From Polyangia bacterium (GTDB taxonomy: Bacteria > Myxococcota_A > Polyangia > Polyangiales > Polyangiaceae), in assembly GCA_030426145.1 (NCBI GenBank), contig JAUHZF010000013.1, positions 1 through 54,668 of the forward strand: a stretch of 54,668 nt of DNA, in the 5' to 3' direction. Below, one piece after another: positions 1 to 11,479 of this stretch (positions are counted from its first letter, which is position 1; the number at the start of each line of letters is the position of its first letter). A program made the position numbers and the translations under genes. The notes beneath the pieces were generated by a model that ran no database searches, was not told where the DNA came from, and was given only the letters and a program-made list of their open reading frames with translations.

Positions 1-1
1 C

Positions 2-835
2 TTGCTTCGGGACGGCACCCCGATCCCACGCGACGCGATGCAGCACCTCGCGACGATGATGCACTACGCCCGCGCCGACGCCCCCTACCGCGGGCTGCTG
101 GAGGTGCGGGATGCTTGTGATCCCGATTCGCTCGATGCCTTCCTGTGCGCGCTCGTCGCTGAACACGGGAAGGCGGGGCGCGACCATCGCGACGCATGGG
201 CGGTAGCCATGAGCCTGGTCCTCGGCGGCTGGCGTGTCATCGAGTGCTTCCGGGACTACCTCGCGGGTGCCTCCGAGGTCGCCAGCGAGCTCCTGGCCCG
301 CGACGACGTCGACCACGATCAGAACACCTTCGCGTCGCACGGTACGTTGCACGGAGCCACCGAGCTCGTCTGGCTTCTCGACGACCTCGATGGGGCGAAG
401 GGCTGGCTCGCGCTCCGATTCCTTTCGCGAGACGACAACGCATTCGTCTCGCACAGGGCCACTCGGGTGCTCGAGGCCAATGCGCGGAAACACGGCTGGC
501 ACCAGCCGATCCTCCGACTGACGGAGCTACCCATCCTGGACGACCGAACCCCGTGGGACGAACGCTCGCGGGCCATGTGGGAAGTGGCGACGGAATGGCT
601 CACCGAGGTTGTCGAGCACGAGCGTGAGCTCGGCACACGGTGGTCGGTGGCCACCCTCGAGACCCTCACCGCCTCCACAGCGGCTCGCGAGCTCTTACCT
701 CGCCTCGCGTTTCATGCACATGGCTCCGACGACACCATCACCGCCTTTCGCGCGACCGCGGGCGGGTTCCAGAGCATGGAGGGCGGCGGCTTCGAGCTCG
801 GCCAGGACGTCGAGGTGTCTCTGGCCCCGTCATAG
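2..835 (+). CDS. HEAT-like repeat protein, C-terminal part (5' end outside window)
   Basis: The frame is open to the window edge, so the real start lies upstream and only about 277 C-terminal residues are seen. The visible protein is mostly helical and acidic, with paired helices such as those around 'RDGTPIPRDAMQHLATMM' and 'GWRVIECFRDYLAG'. This resembles the C-terminal helical repeats of WGR/DUF4132 (MolR-like) proteins of myxobacteria, but the assignment is by eye. No signal peptide or catalytic motif is visible in this part. It ends at a TAG, 51 bases before a kinase-like gene on the same strand. Function unknown. Confidence 0.6.
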   Translation: MLRDGTPIPRDAMQHLATMMHYARADAPYRGLLEVRDACDPDSLDAFLCALVAEHGKAGRDHRDAWAVAMSLVLGGWRVIECFRDYLAGASEVASELLARDDVDHDQNTFASHGTLHGATELVWLLDDLDGAKGWLALRFLSRDDNAFVSHRATRVLEANARKHGWHQPILRLTELPILDDRTPWDERSRAMWEVATEWLTEVVEHERELGTRWSVATLETLTASTAARELLPRLAFHAHGSDDTITAFRATAGGFQSMEGGGFELGQDVEVSLAPS

Positions 836-886
836 GCGCCGACACTCCGCCCCCCGCCGTCGCTTCCTGACGAGTAGGCTGTCGTC

Positions 887-2032
887 GTGCACGACGATAC
901 CTGGACGGTAGGGGGCCAGCCGGCTCGGCTGACCCATCACCACCACCGGGGTGACATGTGGAACCTCTACCGCATCGAGAACGACGCGGGAGCCTACGCC
1001 CTCAAGCTCGGCGGCCGGTCCCTGACCAAGACGCCCCCCGTACGGGAGGCTTCGCATTGGGTCGGCTCCGTCTCCACCGTGCACGACGTCAGCTACACCG
1101 GTGGCCAATTCTTGAACGGACGGGGTCAACTGTATCGGACGCGTAGGGAGGACCCACTCGACGTCGATGCGCTGGCAGACGAGTTGCTTCGCGCAGAGGC
1201 CGACGTCTTGGAGCGCGCCGGACCCGCGTGGAACCAGCCTCTCGTCGAGCTCAGCGAGCAGGACAGCTATGGACGTCGCCGCCTCGGGCTGGTCACGCAA
1301 TGGCACGAGGGCCCCCACTTCGGGGTCTCGGCCCGTTCGGAACGGCGCACCCTGTTCCCCAACATGCTGCCCGCCCTCTGGGATGCGCTGAGCGTCGCCC
1401 GCCACGGCGATCTGCGGCCCGAGCACCTCATCTTCATCGAGGGGGGCCGCTTCGCCATCATCGACCCAGGCCCCCAATACGTGCTCGAGGATCCGACCGA
1501 CATGGACGACTGCGCGGAGACGCGGCTTCGCTTCACGACGAACCACCGATACTACCCCGTGCTGCCGCCGTACTACGCGGGCTCCGCCACCGACGGAGGG
1601 TTGAGTAAACAGTTCTCGAGGTACCTGCACAGCATGTCGCGCTGGCGCCCACGAACGACCCAGAACCCGGGCGTTGGCGTCTTCGCCGGCACGCGGGGCG
1701 GCGGGCTCGTCCCTCCATGGCCAGCCGGCGAAGCACCGCTCGCGGCTGACCTTCAGGCCATGGGGGTCATCTACTACGAGACCCTCACCGGCTGCGGCCT
1801 CGGATTCGCAAGCGTGCCGTGGATCGGTCTGCGCAGCCTCGACGACGACATCACCTTGCACGCCGAATTCATCGGTGGAGTGCCGCCCATCGCGTCGGCC
1901 CGTGCTCATGCCAACGATGTGACGGCGGCCGAAGCGGCTCTCGCCCACGCCCTCGTGCACCTCGAGGTCGAAAGCCGGGATCACCTCGTGCAACTGGTGC
2001 GAGAAACCGTGCGTAGCCTAGGCGCAGAGTGA
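887..2032 (+). CDS. Divergent protein-kinase-like protein
   Basis: GTG start; 381 residues, no signal peptide. Three short blocks recall the kinase fold: 'YALKLGG' near the N-terminus, in the place of the VAIK lysine strand; 'RHGDLRPEH', like the HxDxxPxN catalytic loop; and 'AIIDPG' 14 residues later, like the DFG metal site. The glycine loop is not recognisable and the spacing is shortened, so it could be a pseudokinase or an aminoglycoside-phosphotransferase-like enzyme. The rest matches nothing I recognise. It lies 3 bases upstream of a methyltransferase gene and is probably co-transcribed with it. The kinase relationship is inference from motifs. Confidence 0.55.
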   Translation: MHDDTWTVGGQPARLTHHHHRGDMWNLYRIENDAGAYALKLGGRSLTKTPPVREASHWVGSVSTVHDVSYTGGQFLNGRGQLYRTRREDPLDVDALADELLRAEADVLERAGPAWNQPLVELSEQDSYGRRRLGLVTQWHEGPHFGVSARSERRTLFPNMLPALWDALSVARHGDLRPEHLIFIEGGRFAIIDPGPQYVLEDPTDMDDCAETRLRFTTNHRYYPVLPPYYAGSATDGGLSKQFSRYLHSMSRWRPRTTQNPGVGVFAGTRGGGLVPPWPAGEAPLAADLQAMGVIYYETLTGCGLGFASVPWIGLRSLDDDITLHAEFIGGVPPIASARAHANDVTAAEAALAHALVHLEVESRDHLVQLVRETVRSLGAE

Positions 2033-2035
2033 ACG

Positions 2036-2701
2036 ATGGTCCCCATGTCCGACTCCGATCCGCCGTCACCCCTCGTCGAGCTCACGCCCGACGCGGTGCG
2101 AACTCTGACGACGTCGACCGTCTCGCACTATCAGCAACGCGCCGATGCCTTTCGCGAGGGCACGATGGGCCACGACGTCTCGCAGAACGTCGAGGCGCTG
2201 CTACGACACCTGCCCGGTGAGGCGCCGCAGCGCATTCTCGACCTCGGCTGCGGGCCAGGTCGCGACCTCGCCACCTTCGTCGCGCGAGGACACCACCCCG
2301 TGGGGCTCGACGGGGCCAAAGCCTTCGTGGCCATGGCCCGCGCCCACAGTGGCTGCGAGGTCTGGCATCAGGACTTCCTCGCCCTCGAGCTGCCGCGAGG
2401 TCGGTTCGACGGGATCTTCGCCAACGCCGTGCTCTTTCACGTGCCCACCCAAGAGCTCCCCCGCGTGCTGGGCGACCTGCGCGCGAGCCTGGTCTTGGGC
2501 GGCGTGCTGTTCTGCAGCAACCCACGCGGGCCCGACATCGAACACCAACAAGGCCTGCGCTACGGCGCTTACCTCACGTTCGAGACGTGGCGCCGATACG
2601 TCGAGGCAGCCGGCTTCGAGCTCCTCGAACACTACTACCGACCGACGGGCCAGCCGCGCGAGATGCAGCCCTGGCTCGCCACCGTCTGGCGCGCGACCTA
2701 G
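2036..2701 (+). CDS. Class I SAM-dependent methyltransferase
   Basis: About 221 residues, with an alternative ATG at 2045. Motif I is clear: 'ILDLGCGPGRDLATF', the SAM-binding glycine loop. It is followed by an acidic residue after beta-2 ('GLDGAKAF'), motif IV-like 'RFDGIFANAVLFHV' and a post-motif strand 'LVLGGVLFCSNPRG'. This is the Methyltransf_11/25 pattern. The methyl acceptor cannot be predicted; the fold is shared by many small-molecule enzymes. The start codon lies 3 bases after the kinase-like gene's stop, so the two are likely translated from one message. Confidence 0.85.
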   Translation: MVPMSDSDPPSPLVELTPDAVRTLTTSTVSHYQQRADAFREGTMGHDVSQNVEALLRHLPGEAPQRILDLGCGPGRDLATFVARGHHPVGLDGAKAFVAMARAHSGCEVWHQDFLALELPRGRFDGIFANAVLFHVPTQELPRVLGDLRASLVLGGVLFCSNPRGPDIEHQQGLRYGAYLTFETWRRYVEAAGFELLEHYYRPTGQPREMQPWLATVWRAT

Positions 2702-2734
2702 ATCCAGCGAAAGCCTCGCACGCGCTCCCAGCGG

Positions 2735-2963
2735 TCATTCCCCCACGCGCACCTTCACGCGATAGGGCACCCCCGGGAGCAGTCTCTGCATCGCGTCACG
2801 AATGCCACAACGCTGCGGTCACCCGGCGGTTCGATGACGACCTCGACCTCGATCGTTGGCGCAGCCATGGCCGGTGGCGCTGAAGCCGCGCTTGGCTCCG
2901 CAGTTGCGGAGGATGGCGTGCAGCCTGCCGTAGATGTGAGCGCGAGGATGCCGACGAAGACAT
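2735..2963 (-). pseudogene. Decayed small lipoprotein gene
   Basis: On the minus strand one frame (from 2961 downward) encodes a typical lipoprotein leader, 'VFVGILALTSTAGC', then a Ser/Ala/Pro linker and 'TIEVEVVIEPPGDRS'. After that point the sensible reading continues only in another frame: 'CGIRDAMQRLLPGVPYRVK' to a TGA at 2735. One missing base near 2820 would join them. The leader frame also lacks a start codon: the ATG at 2963 is out of frame and a TAG precedes it. Two lesions suggest a dead gene, though sequencing error is possible. The remaining 117 bases before the next gene show nothing. Confidence 0.45.
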
Positions 2964-3080
2964 GCTAGGCCGAGAATCCGAGCTGTGAAACCGGGCGGCT
3001 AGAATGCGGCCCCCCCCGGTGTCGCACCACCGGAACCTTGCACGACGTGCCGTTGTCTTGCCAACGAGAACCCACGAGCG

Positions 3081-5066
3081 ATGACGCGAGATACCCATTC
3101 CACCCGAAGAGCCATGGCCCTCGCCCTGCTGCTGACCGCGTGTCAGGGCGCGCCCACGGCACCTCGCGTCCAGATGGCCCCCGTGTCCACGGCGGCCGGT
3201 CCCGCCACCGCAGCGCCACCACCGCCAGCGCGTCCGGCCGGCCCCCCGCGCGGGCCTGGTGGGATCCAGCAGCTGCTCGCCGTCGACGACCAACGGGCGG
3301 TCGTCGTCTTCGTGCCCGAGGCTACGTTCGGTGAGCCCGCACCCACGCTGGCGCTCATGCACCGCGACGGCCGCATCGGCTGGAGCGTGACCCTCGACCA
3401 CCCTCTGTTCGAGACGCGAACCTCACCTGGGGTCGAGCTGGTCGGCGATGCCGTGGTCGTCACCCTCGCCGAATGGCCCCCATCTCGTGAGGAGTACGCG
3501 ATGTACGAAACCGTCGCTGGGATTCAGGTCCACGCGCTCGACGATGGCCATCGGCGTGCACGGATCGACGCCGGGAAGTGGGCCTATGGCCGGGAGACGG
3601 TGGTCGACGGTGACGAGCGCTATGACGTGGTAACTTCGGACACTGGTGGCGACCCTTTCTTGATCGCGAGCGGCCCGCAGGGCGAGCGCTGGCGGACGAA
3701 GCTCCACGACCGGGCGGCTGGCGACGAGATCCTCATGCTGCCCGAGCACGTGGCAGTCTCCGCCTATGGCGGCATGGCGGCGCCGGATTCGTGGTTTCTC
3801 TACCGACGCGATGACGGACGTCGGGTGGGCAGCATCGAAGGCCAGGATGAAACGTGTACCGACGGCAGGCGGTGGTTCTTGTGGCAGAAGGACGCCTTGG
3901 TCGAGGCTCGGCCATCCGACCTGTCGACGCGGCTCATCTCCAAGGTCACGCTCCCCGGTGGCTCATCTCGAACGACGCGTGGGTGCACGATCATCGATGG
4001 CGAGCCAATCGCCTTCATTCAGCAAGGCATGACGGAGGGGCTCGTGTCGATCGCGCCCGATGGCTCGACGCGACACGCGATGTCGCTCGGGTTGCGCAGA
4101 CTCCGGAGCGGAAGGGTCTACCCCCTGCCGAACCGACTTCATCCCGTCGTCGCCACCCTGAGCGAGAGCGAGGACGACTTCGTCGAGCTCGGGGTCAGCG
4201 ACCTCCGTCGCGCGGGAGCGACCTTCGGCCGCGGACCGAAGACCTATGCGGGCGCGCAGGGCCTCATCCGTCGGGACGACGGAAGCGGGGGCTACGTCGT
4301 CGCGGCGCGCAGCGTCATCGCTACCATCGATGGCGATACCGGACAGCTGGTGGGCCGAGCGCTGCGACGCGACACCATGGCCTTTCACCGAAGCCAACTT
4401 CGAGGGTCTCACCTTTGGCTTCCTCCGCCGTCACCCATGCGACTCGGCCAAGCCGCGCCCACCGTGCTCGATCTCCGAGACCCGGCCGCCCCCGAGCCGG
4501 ATGTGGACCAAGCAACCCGCGATGCCTTTCGTGCCATGCCTCGGATCCAATGCAGCGCCCTGTCGACGAGCGGCCACGATGGGATCGGCACCTCCGAAGC
4601 CCTCCCACCTCCCCCAAAACACGGGCGCCTACCCGCGTGGGACCTCGATCTCCTCGCCAGCGGCGCACGACACTTCGCATGCGCCGACGCCAATGCCGAG
4701 GTGACCTTGCTCGCCTGGTCCATCGAGACCGACGACCGCCCGTTGCGAAATCACAACGCGCTCGTACTCGTCGAGACCCGCGTGAACGGCGCACCGATCT
4801 ACACCGCCGTCGCGATGTATCGCCACGCCACGAACAAGTCGTGGAACGTGTCTCGGGGCTACCACAGCCGCAGCCGCCCGGTGCGCCGGTTTGCCCATCG
4901 ACCCACCACCGCCGACCTCGACGCCTTCGTCGCCCAGTCGAAGTTTCAGTACGTGAGCGGCTACGGCCGGGTGGTTCGTGGCAACGTGCTGGACGACCAC
5001 TGGAGGCGCGCCACGGGCGAGAAGCCCACGCTGCACTTCGCCGCCGCCATCGAGCAAGCCGACTGA
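3081..5066 (+). CDS. Lipoprotein with propeller-like repeats
   Basis: About 661 residues. A short leader ends in a lipobox 'LLLTAC', so the mature protein should be lipid-anchored; an ATG at 3114 would give a tidier signal peptide. A Pro/Ala-rich linker follows, up to about residue 60. The body then shows repeated strand patterns such as 'LALMHRDGRIGWSVTLD' and 'GDAVVVTL', like PQQ/WD40-type propeller blades. No catalytic motif is visible. It stands alone: decayed sequence lies upstream, and a convergent CBS gene lies 28 bases downstream. Function unknown; a surface or periplasmic sensor/binding role is only inferred. Confidence 0.75.
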   Translation: MTRDTHSTRRAMALALLLTACQGAPTAPRVQMAPVSTAAGPATAAPPPPARPAGPPRGPGGIQQLLAVDDQRAVVVFVPEATFGEPAPTLALMHRDGRIGWSVTLDHPLFETRTSPGVELVGDAVVVTLAEWPPSREEYAMYETVAGIQVHALDDGHRRARIDAGKWAYGRETVVDGDERYDVVTSDTGGDPFLIASGPQGERWRTKLHDRAAGDEILMLPEHVAVSAYGGMAAPDSWFLYRRDDGRRVGSIEGQDETCTDGRRWFLWQKDALVEARPSDLSTRLISKVTLPGGSSRTTRGCTIIDGEPIAFIQQGMTEGLVSIAPDGSTRHAMSLGLRRLRSGRVYPLPNRLHPVVATLSESEDDFVELGVSDLRRAGATFGRGPKTYAGAQGLIRRDDGSGGYVVAARSVIATIDGDTGQLVGRALRRDTMAFHRSQLRGSHLWLPPPSPMRLGQAAPTVLDLRDPAAPEPDVDQATRDAFRAMPRIQCSALSTSGHDGIGTSEALPPPPKHGRLPAWDLDLLASGARHFACADANAEVTLLAWSIETDDRPLRNHNALVLVETRVNGAPIYTAVAMYRHATNKSWNVSRGYHSRSRPVRRFAHRPTTADLDAFVAQSKFQYVSGYGRVVRGNVLDDHWRRATGEKPTLHFAAAIEQAD

Positions 5067-5094
5067 AGCCGCCTGACCGGTGGTGGCGTCTCGT

Positions 5095-5565
5095 TCAGGC
5101 TTCGCGCACGACGCGGAGCAGGTCGAAGGCGGACACCACGCCCACGAGCTCGCCGTCGCGGGTGACGAAGACGCGGTGGATGCGCCCCTGGAGCATGGTC
5201 TCCGCCACCTCTTGCACCGGGGTATCCTCTTCGACCTCGAAGATCATCGGGGTCATGATGTCGCCCACGGTCTTCTCCGGCTCGACGGTCAGCGACATGG
5301 CCTCGGCGTCGATCTGGCCCATCTGCTGGACGAGGGCGCGCTGGTAGTAGTCGTTGAGCGCATCGGAGGCTTCGACACCCTCGGCTTGGCTGCGGGTCAC
5401 GTCGGTGAGCGAGACGACGCCCACGAGCTTGCCCGAGTCGTCGGCCACCGGCGCCCCCGACACGGAACGCCGGAGCAGCTCGGCCGCGAGGTGCTCCACC
5501 GACCAGTCGGTGGATGCCACCATGACCTTGGCCGTCATCACATCCTTCGCCTTCAGCTTCGTCAT
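5095..5565 (-). CDS. Tandem CBS-domain protein
   Basis: 156 residues made almost entirely of two CBS modules. The first begins 'KAKDVMTAKVMVASTDWSV' and ends 'KLVGVVSLTDV'; the second begins 'TVGDIMTPMIFEVEEDTPV' and ends 'ELVGVVSAFDLLRVV'. Such Bateman pairs bind adenine nucleotides and usually regulate a partner protein. No enzyme domain is attached. About 45 residues with 'ALNDYYQRALVQQMGQID' separate the modules. The ligand and the partner are unknown. A separate small membrane-protein gene on the same strand starts 450 bases upstream. Confidence 0.88.
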   Translation of the reverse strand: MTKLKAKDVMTAKVMVASTDWSVEHLAAELLRRSVSGAPVADDSGKLVGVVSLTDVTRSQAEGVEASDALNDYYQRALVQQMGQIDAEAMSLTVEPEKTVGDIMTPMIFEVEEDTPVQEVAETMLQGRIHRVFVTRDGELVGVVSAFDLLRVVREA

Positions 5566-5637
5566 CCCCCCGTCTTACCACCGCTTTCGCCCGGCGCACC
5601 TGCCTCGTGATCGGCCTGCAAACCTTGCGTCCTCGCG

Positions 5638-6018
5638 TCAGCAGGCCGCCCGCAACAGCGCTTCGTCGACCGTGTGGAGCCCACCCACGCCGAGCTGGCT
5701 GCGGTGCAGGGCCACCGTGTGGCCCTCGAAGCGGATCACCAGCTGGTCGTCGCGCCGCTCGACCTCGTCGATGGCCTCGAAGTCGATGACGTGTGTCCGG
5801 CCCAGTGGCGAGAGCTTCACCATCAGCCCCTCCGGCCCGAGTCGAACCAGCGGCTGCCGCTTCGCCCAGAGCGCCCAGCCGAGGGCAAAGCTCCCCGTGA
5901 TGCAGACCACACCGAACCCGCCACCGCTGAAGAGCTGCAGCAGCCCGACCCCCAGCGCCGCCGCGCCCGCAAACCCATAGAGCCGGACCAGCCCCGTCTT
6001 CATGTAGATGGCGTTCAT
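5638..6018 (-). CDS. Small membrane protein with bPH-like domain
   Basis: 126 residues with a good ribosome-binding site (GAGGAGG about 6 bases before the ATG). Two hydrophobic segments lie in the first 50 residues ('LVRLYGFAGAAALGVGLLQL' and 'FGVVCITGSFALGWALWA'). A beta-rich tail follows: 'LVRLGPEGLMVKLSPLGRTH', then 'IDFEAIDEVERRDDQLVIRF'. That is the usual layout of small bacterial PH-like (YdbT/DUF-type) membrane proteins. Function unknown. Confidence 0.65.
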   Translation of the reverse strand: MNAIYMKTGLVRLYGFAGAAALGVGLLQLFSGGGFGVVCITGSFALGWALWAKRQPLVRLGPEGLMVKLSPLGRTHVIDFEAIDEVERRDDQLVIRFEGHTVALHRSQLGVGGLHTVDEALLRAAC

Positions 6019-6127
6019 CAGGACCTCCTCGCGCGCCTCGCACGCGCTGTAGATGACCTGATGGTCCCGCCCGGCGCCGAATCGATCACAAAAGTGTCAG
6101 CTGACCGCTGGGACGGCCATCTGATAG

Positions 6128-7618
6128 ATGAGAGACATGTCTTGGCGTTCATCTGCGGCCTTCGCGCTCGGCCTCGCTAGCTGCGTGTCCGCCGATGCCC
6201 CGGCCCCCATGGACTGCGAGATCACGGTCTGGGGCGGCCCCTGCGACGAAGACGGCACGCTCTGCCGCTGGACCAGCTACCCTGACTGCTACGGCATCCT
6301 CGCCTGCGAGGACGGAAGCTGGGTCGAGGAGACGCCCAAGACTTGCCCGGAGGCCCCCGCGCCACCGGAGCGCCCCCCGCACCCGCCGTTCGAACCCCCG
6401 TTCGGTCGACCAGAGTCGCCGCCGACGGACTGTACGAACGCCCCCGTCGTCACGGCGACCTGGCTCGACGCCGAGCCTTCACCCTACGTCGCGCTAGCTT
6501 TCGACGACGAAGACCTCGTCGTCGCTCGGGGCGAAGCAGGCTACGTGCACGGCCTCCAGCTGACCCGTTACCGGGCCAGTGATGGTCACATCTCCGCGCA
6601 GGTCGATGTCCTGAGCGATGGCCACCCTTTCTCACTCGTCAGGTCTGGTGGCCGATGGTGGCTCGGAGGACACCTCGATCGAGACGTCTCGGTCCCAGGC
6701 GGGGGCACGGGAAGCGGACCGGCTGCTTTCGTCTTGCGCGTCGATACGGACTTCTCCGCTCCCCACCTCGTCAACTTCGGCACGCCGCCGAGCGTTTCCA
6801 ACGCGCCTCGACTTGGCGCCCTCCTCGTGCCGCGCACCGACGACAGCTTGGGCTTGTTCACCACCATGGCGCAGAGCGGACAATTCGGAACCTTCAACGT
6901 CTCGGGGCCCGCCGACATCAACGTGGTCTTGGCCCAACTCAATCACGACGCGTCGTTCACGAGCGCCTCCGCCCAAGTCGGGACCATCAACCACAGTGGC
7001 CTCGGGTTGGCCATCGACGCATCCGACGCCACCGTCCAGACCGGCTGGACGGCCGCCTTTGCAAACCACCCCACCCTCTTTGCGTACAAACACGACGCGG
7101 CCGCCACGCTCCTCTGGACTGCGGCGTGCACGAGCCCGAGCATTGGCGGCGATGCCGTCGTCGATGATGCCGGCAATACCTACGTTGCCGGCGCCGGGTA
7201 TGGCGACACCGTTTCTTGTGCATCCGGCGCTCCAACCATCGGCACACCGAACCGGTACTTCCAGTTCGTGGTCAAGCTCGGCCCCGACGGGGGCCACCTT
7301 TGGACACACCAGGTCTCCCCTGGTCTCACCGAGTCTTACGGGAGCCTCATCCCTCCGCGTTTGGCCTACGCCAACGGGCGCCTCTTCGTCGCACACCAGC
7401 GCCACTACGACGACAACAACGGTCGGGTCGAGATCCTCGAGCTCGACCCCGCGACCCACGCCGAGAGCATCGTCCATTCGATCATGGGCCCGGGCGGCGT
7501 TCGGGCCTTTGCGGTGAATGGCGAGCGCATGGCCCTCGTCGCCACTGGGGGCGGCTTCTGCGTCGGCCCAAACCAAGATCGTGGCGCGGGCGACTGGCTG
7601 CTCGTCTACGCCCCGTGA
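6128..7618 (+). CDS. Secreted lipoprotein, propeller-like (SBBP-type)
   Basis: 496 residues. The leader 'SSAAFALGLASC' ends in a lipobox. Residues 27-80 are Cys-rich ('CEITVWGGPCDEDGTLC', 'CYGILACEDGSW') and look disulfide-bonded; a Pro-rich linker follows to about residue 100. The remainder has repeated strands such as 'LVVARGEAGYVHGLQL' and 'NTYVAGAGYGDT', and 'VVKLGPDGGHLWTHQV', which resembles the myxobacterial SBBP/beta-propeller proteins. ATG at 6128 is used; ATG at 6137 is equally possible. Probably outer-membrane or surface located; function unknown. Confidence 0.72.
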   Translation: MRDMSWRSSAAFALGLASCVSADAPAPMDCEITVWGGPCDEDGTLCRWTSYPDCYGILACEDGSWVEETPKTCPEAPAPPERPPHPPFEPPFGRPESPPTDCTNAPVVTATWLDAEPSPYVALAFDDEDLVVARGEAGYVHGLQLTRYRASDGHISAQVDVLSDGHPFSLVRSGGRWWLGGHLDRDVSVPGGGTGSGPAAFVLRVDTDFSAPHLVNFGTPPSVSNAPRLGALLVPRTDDSLGLFTTMAQSGQFGTFNVSGPADINVVLAQLNHDASFTSASAQVGTINHSGLGLAIDASDATVQTGWTAAFANHPTLFAYKHDAAATLLWTAACTSPSIGGDAVVDDAGNTYVAGAGYGDTVSCASGAPTIGTPNRYFQFVVKLGPDGGHLWTHQVSPGLTESYGSLIPPRLAYANGRLFVAHQRHYDDNNGRVEILELDPATHAESIVHSIMGPGGVRAFAVNGERMALVATGGGFCVGPNQDRGAGDWLLVYAP

Positions 7619-7622
7619 CCTG

Positions 7623-9287
7623 CTACGCGGCCTTGCCGTCGTCGGCTTGGACGTAGCCGCGGCCGAAGTCGGGCAGATCGATGAGACGGCCCTCCGCGAG
7701 GGGGAGGAGGTAGTCGTCCATCTGCTTGGGGGTGAGCTCGGCCACCGGCTCCGGGCAGGGCTCGCGTAGGTCGAGACACAGGACCTCCTCATCCATGAGG
7801 CGTCGCAGCTCCTCGCCGTCGAAGTACTCCTCGCGATAGCGCAGCGTCACCTTCACGGCCTCTTCTTGGCCGGTGTAGGCGGGTAGCTCTCCCCAGTAGA
7901 AGACCTGTCCGCCGGGCGCCTTGAGCCAGCGCAGCCCGCGTGGGAGCACGTGCTTGCGGCGGCCGCGCTTCAGCGCGTCGAAGAAGTTGCGTAGGTAGGC
8001 CTCGTGGTGGGCGGCCATGCGTTCATTGTGGGGCTCGATGCCGAAGTCGCGCCGCACTTCGGCGAGCTTGTCGAGGTCGGGACCCGCCGCGCGAATGGCG
8101 TCGCGCAGATCTGGCTTCCAGACCTCGCCGAGGTGGTAGGTCACCACGGGAACCGGCGCCAAGAAGCAGCCATTGACCTTCCCGTAGAGCCGCTCGTGCG
8201 GACACATGAAGTCGTTGTAGAGGCCGTAGCGCTCTCCGCTGACCCCCTCGACGTACCAATGTACGCGCTGGGTGAAGGGCGTGTCGTACCAGCCGAGCGG
8301 CATGGGCTTCCACAGCTTGTGCCGGAGCGGAAAGATCACCATGAACACCACGCCCACCAGGGTCGGCACCGGCCCGAAGGCCAGGTCGGTCACCGACGTG
8401 GGCATCATGGCTATCGCGATCGCAACCGCGAGGTTGGTCATCATCCAATCCCAGAAGAGAAGTCCCGAGCACAGGAACACCCCGAGGTGAAACGCCGACC
8501 AGCCGACGCAGAAGGCGACGGCGATGCGCGGATGGAGCAGTGCGAGGGGTGCCGCGAGCTCGATGGTGAACGCGGCGAGCTGCATCGGCCGCTCGAGCAC
8601 CTTCAGGACCCCGATCACGCGACGCCACGTCGCCCAGGGTAGAAACCGCGCCCATCCCCAGCTGTAGGCGCTGGCCGCCAGATGGTGAAGGCGATTGTCG
8701 GTGACCCAAGACGTCCACTTGGGTCCCAGCAGCCCCTTGGCGAGGGCGGTGATGAGGTAGTGCGAGACCTGGATCGTGACCACGAAGAAGACGAGGGTGG
8801 CGGCCGAGGTCAGGGGCGCTTGGGCCACGTGGGAGAGTCCCGCGAGGGCGAGAAAGGCCAGGACCGCCTGCACCACCCGCATGGGAAGGGTGGCGTGGTG
8901 TTGCCAGAGCCCGAAGGGCCGGTTGAGGAGGTAGCCGGCCACGAACACCAGCGCCGGGCTGAAGGCGCTCCCGATGGCCGCGATCACCACCGCCAACCGC
9001 GCCGGAACCTCGGCGCGCCCCGCCACGATGTCGATGTCTTTGGTCGAGGCCTTCCACGCGAGCCCGATGAGCAGCACCGAAGCGAGCACGCGAAGGCTCG
9101 CTCCTTCGGGAATGTGCGACCACCGCCAGAACGGCGCCGCGACCAGCCACGGCAAGGCGAAGAGCCATGGTGCCCTCCGCTCGCCGAAACCTCGCGCCAC
9201 CGCGTCTTGCCGCAGGGCCCAGTCGACGACGGCGTAGGCCCCCGTGAGGAGGACCAACTCGAGCAGGCGCATCAGCGGCGACGTCAT
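7623..9287 (-). CDS. Polytopic membrane protein, HTTM-like layout
   Basis: About 554 residues from the ATG at 9287, which is preceded by a GCGAGG-like site; an upstream ATG at 9329 would add 14 Pro/Gly-rich residues. Roughly eight to ten hydrophobic segments fill residues 5-340. A soluble C-terminal part of about 230 residues follows ('GLYNDFMCPHERLYGKVNG', 'LRYREEYFDGEELRRLMDEE'). Many segments with a soluble tail recall HTTM/vitamin-K-carboxylase-like and DUF3556 membrane proteins; I cannot decide between them. It is convergent with the lipoprotein before it, and its start is divergent from the kinase gene. Confidence 0.65.
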   Translation of the reverse strand: MTSPLMRLLELVLLTGAYAVVDWALRQDAVARGFGERRAPWLFALPWLVAAPFWRWSHIPEGASLRVLASVLLIGLAWKASTKDIDIVAGRAEVPARLAVVIAAIGSAFSPALVFVAGYLLNRPFGLWQHHATLPMRVVQAVLAFLALAGLSHVAQAPLTSAATLVFFVVTIQVSHYLITALAKGLLGPKWTSWVTDNRLHHLAASAYSWGWARFLPWATWRRVIGVLKVLERPMQLAAFTIELAAPLALLHPRIAVAFCVGWSAFHLGVFLCSGLLFWDWMMTNLAVAIAIAMMPTSVTDLAFGPVPTLVGVVFMVIFPLRHKLWKPMPLGWYDTPFTQRVHWYVEGVSGERYGLYNDFMCPHERLYGKVNGCFLAPVPVVTYHLGEVWKPDLRDAIRAAGPDLDKLAEVRRDFGIEPHNERMAAHHEAYLRNFFDALKRGRRKHVLPRGLRWLKAPGGQVFYWGELPAYTGQEEAVKVTLRYREEYFDGEELRRLMDEEVLCLDLREPCPEPVAELTPKQMDDYLLPLAEGRLIDLPDFGRGYVQADDGKAA

Positions 9288-9439
9288 GACCTCGCCCGGA
9301 GGGTGGCCGGGGGGCCCGTAACCTGTCAACGACGAGGGGCCGAATGCTGCCGGTCATGGGGAGCGCGCGCACAGGACGTCGCCGACCGCGTGACAATGCG
9401 CCATCATGTGGCCCCGATCCTGGCGATCGGAGCCCGCTC

Positions 9440-11470
<2,031 letters not shown>

Positions 11471-11479
11471 CCTGCGGCG

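Noticed and set aside
830-1993. Long minus-strand open frame opposite the kinase-like gene
   Set aside because: Antisense shadow in high-GC DNA; no motif, and the plus strand carries conserved blocks.
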